From NCBI GenBank assembly GCA_017504065.1, contig JAFVRU010000159.1, positions 1-5,229 on the forward strand: a DNA stretch of 5,229 bases, given 5' to 3'. Positions 4,156-5,229 of the stretch are shown piece after piece. The stretch is from Clostridia bacterium. Its GTDB lineage: Bacteria; Bacillota; Clostridia; Christensenellales; Borkfalkiaceae. The position numbers and the translations under genes were made by a program. The notes under the pieces were generated by a model, which was not told the origin of the DNA, made no database searches, and saw only the letters and a program-made list of their open reading frames with translations. The stretch's first letter is position 1. Each line of letters begins with the position of its first letter.

Positions 4156-5229
4156 TTATTCTTCGGTTTTATTTTCTTCTGCAGGAGCTTCTTCCACGGG
4201 AGCTTCTTCTACAGGCGCTTCTTCAGCGGGAGCTTCTTCGACAACAGCCGCTTGCGCTTGTTGTTTCGCTGCCAAACGAGCCATTCTCGCGTCCTTTCTC
4301 GCTTGCGCTTTCATTTCTTTCGTAATGATACGCGCTGCGTCGATACGTTCACGCATTTCTTGCGGTGTAGGCGGAACGAATGCCGAACCTTCCGCGTTTT
4401 CTTCGATTACTTCGTAACCTTCGTCTCTTTCAAGCAACGAAGCTTCCGTTTCGCCGTCGAATAAATGAATGTGATGCGCGTCGAATGCGAGTTCGATAAC
4501 GTCGTTCAAAGCAACGACTGCACGGCTGGAGATCTTCGCGATCATTTGCGTAGAGTTGTCGATAACCGACGCTTCTTTGCCTTCGTGATCAAGTTCGCAA
4601 TAGATTTGCGTTTCCGCACCGAGTTTTTCGATAACGTCGATACGAGCTTTCATCACCGTTTCAGGCGAGTTCGCAATGAACATTTGATCTTGATGGATAT
4701 CTTCGGGACGAACACCGAGCGTTACGGGCTTACCCGTATCGAGATATTCGTTGATGTTCTTAATTCTCGCAGCAACCGTCTTAGGCAACAAGATTTGGTT
4801 GTTACCCGTGAAGTTCACGAATACCTTACCCTTCGAGGACGTCAACGTGGATTCCTTGAAGAAGTTCATTTGCGGCGTTCCGATGAAGCCTGCAACGAAC
4901 AGGTTTACAGGATAATCGTAAAGGTTTTGCGGGGTATCTACTTGTTGAACGAAACCGTCTTTCATAACAACGATTCTCGTACCCATCGTCATAGCTTCGA
5001 CTTGGTCGTGGGTAACGTAGATGAACGTCGTAGCAAGACGAGCGTGCAACTTGGAAATTTCCGTTCTCATCGAAGCACGGAGCTTCGCGTCCAAGTTCGA
5101 CAAAGGTTCGTCGAGCAAGAATACCTTGGGTTCACGAACGATCGTACGACCGAGCGCAACACGTTGTCTTTGACCGCCGGACAAAGCCTTGGGTTTTCTG
5201 GAAAGGTAATCGGTGATACCGAGAATTTC
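4156..5229 (-). CDS. Sugar ABC transporter ATP-binding protein, MsmK/UgpC type, with long C-terminal tail (partial, N-terminus beyond the right edge)
   Basis: This is the energy-coupling ATPase of a carbohydrate-import ABC transporter, working on the inner membrane face and often shared by several sugar uptake systems. The frame is open to 5229, so 357 C-terminal residues are seen. The Walker A and Q-loop, about 115-120 residues by comparison with MalK, lie outside. Numbering from the edge, visible parts are the signature LSGGQRQRVALG (16-27), Walker B VFLLDEP with Asp40/Glu41, D-loop SNLD (44-47) and H-loop THDQ with His74. The MalK-type regulatory domain follows (FIGTPQMNFF, LGVRPEDIH, GAETQIYCEL) and ends at HLFDGETEASLL, where MsmK-like proteins normally finish. 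A further 91 residues follow (267-357). They contain an acidic linker, a basic helical stretch (MRERIDAARIITKEMKAQ and onward) and an EEAPA/EEAPV repeat ending NKTEE. A TTG at 5184 is the Leu of LSGGQ and not a start. The whole protein would be roughly 475 residues against about 370 for the family. Confidence 0.95.
   Translation of the reverse strand, partial: EILGITDYLSRKPKALSGGQRQRVALGRTIVREPKVFLLDEPLSNLDAKLRASMRTEISKLHARLATTFIYVTHDQVEAMTMGTRIVVMKDGFVQQVDTPQNLYDYPVNLFVAGFIGTPQMNFFKESTLTSSKGKVFVNFTGNNQILLPKTVAARIKNINEYLDTGKPVTLGVRPEDIHQDQMFIANSPETVMKARIDVIEKLGAETQIYCELDHEGKEASVIDNSTQMIAKISSRAVVALNDVIELAFDAHHIHLFDGETEASLLERDEGYEVIEENAEGSAFVPPTPQEMRERIDAARIITKEMKAQARKDARMARLAAKQQAQAAVVEEAPAEEAPVEEAPVEEAPAEENKTEE
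4174..4233 (-). repeat. Four 15-bp in-frame repeats encoding APAEE/APVEE
   Basis: Units at 4174-4188, 4189-4203, 4204-4218 and 4219-4233 share TTCTTC, a variable middle of about 3 bp, then GGMGC on the plus strand. A degenerate fifth copy lies at 4234-4248. Each unit is five codons of the ATPase tail. The units differ at third positions, so they are not fresh duplications, but copy number could still vary between strains without shifting the frame. Confidence 0.82.

Overview
The window looks like chromosomal DNA of an endospore-forming member of the Bacillota, probably a clostridial lineage. The reasons are a SpoIIE sporulation phosphatase, a MazF toxin very close to the NdoA/EndoA type of Bacillus, canonical sigma-A promoter hexamers, strong GGAGG-type ribosome binding sites and T-tailed intrinsic terminators. 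I cannot name the species. No rRNA, tRNA, CRISPR array, insertion sequence or phage structural gene is visible.

Layout: (1) Positions 1-819, minus strand: the first 273 codons of a lipoprotein of unknown function, cut by the left edge. (2) 820-910: a 91-bp divergent control region. It holds a perfect TTGACA-17-TATAAT promoter for the lipoprotein, a palindrome filling that promoter's spacer, and two further TTTCGTG half-sites. (3) 911-1123, plus: a 70-residue XRE/Cro-type repressor, ended by a strong terminator at 1154-1193. (4) 1321-1671, plus: a MazF/NdoA endoribonuclease with its own ribosome binding site and no adjacent antitoxin gene. (5) 1770-4084, plus: spoIIE, split between two reading frames. 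The membrane half is in one frame and the cytoplasmic and PP2C phosphatase half is in the -1 frame. They join at a T6 run that reads as the heptamer T TTT TTG. (6) 4104-4140: a bidirectional terminator between convergent genes. (7) 4156-5229, minus: the C-terminal 357 residues of a MsmK/UgpC-type sugar ABC transporter ATPase, cut by the right edge, with an unusual 91-residue tail.

How the genes work together: the lipoprotein and the XRE regulator form a plausible self-contained regulatory pair, with the repressor controlling the divergent promoter. MazF and SpoIIE are codirectional, 98 bp apart. An inverted repeat in that gap looks like the mazF terminator, and the spoIIE Shine-Dalgarno sequence overlaps it. 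The ABC ATPase belongs to a separate unit entering from the right.

The main point of interest is the spoIIE frame change. A sequencing or assembly indel, or a recent mutation, is the simplest explanation. A programmed -1 frameshift is possible because the joint is a genuine slippery heptamer and all 504 downstream codons stay open with the catalytic residues intact. Second in interest are the lipoprotein/XRE operator architecture and the tail on the ATPase. I see no clearly novel multi-gene system.
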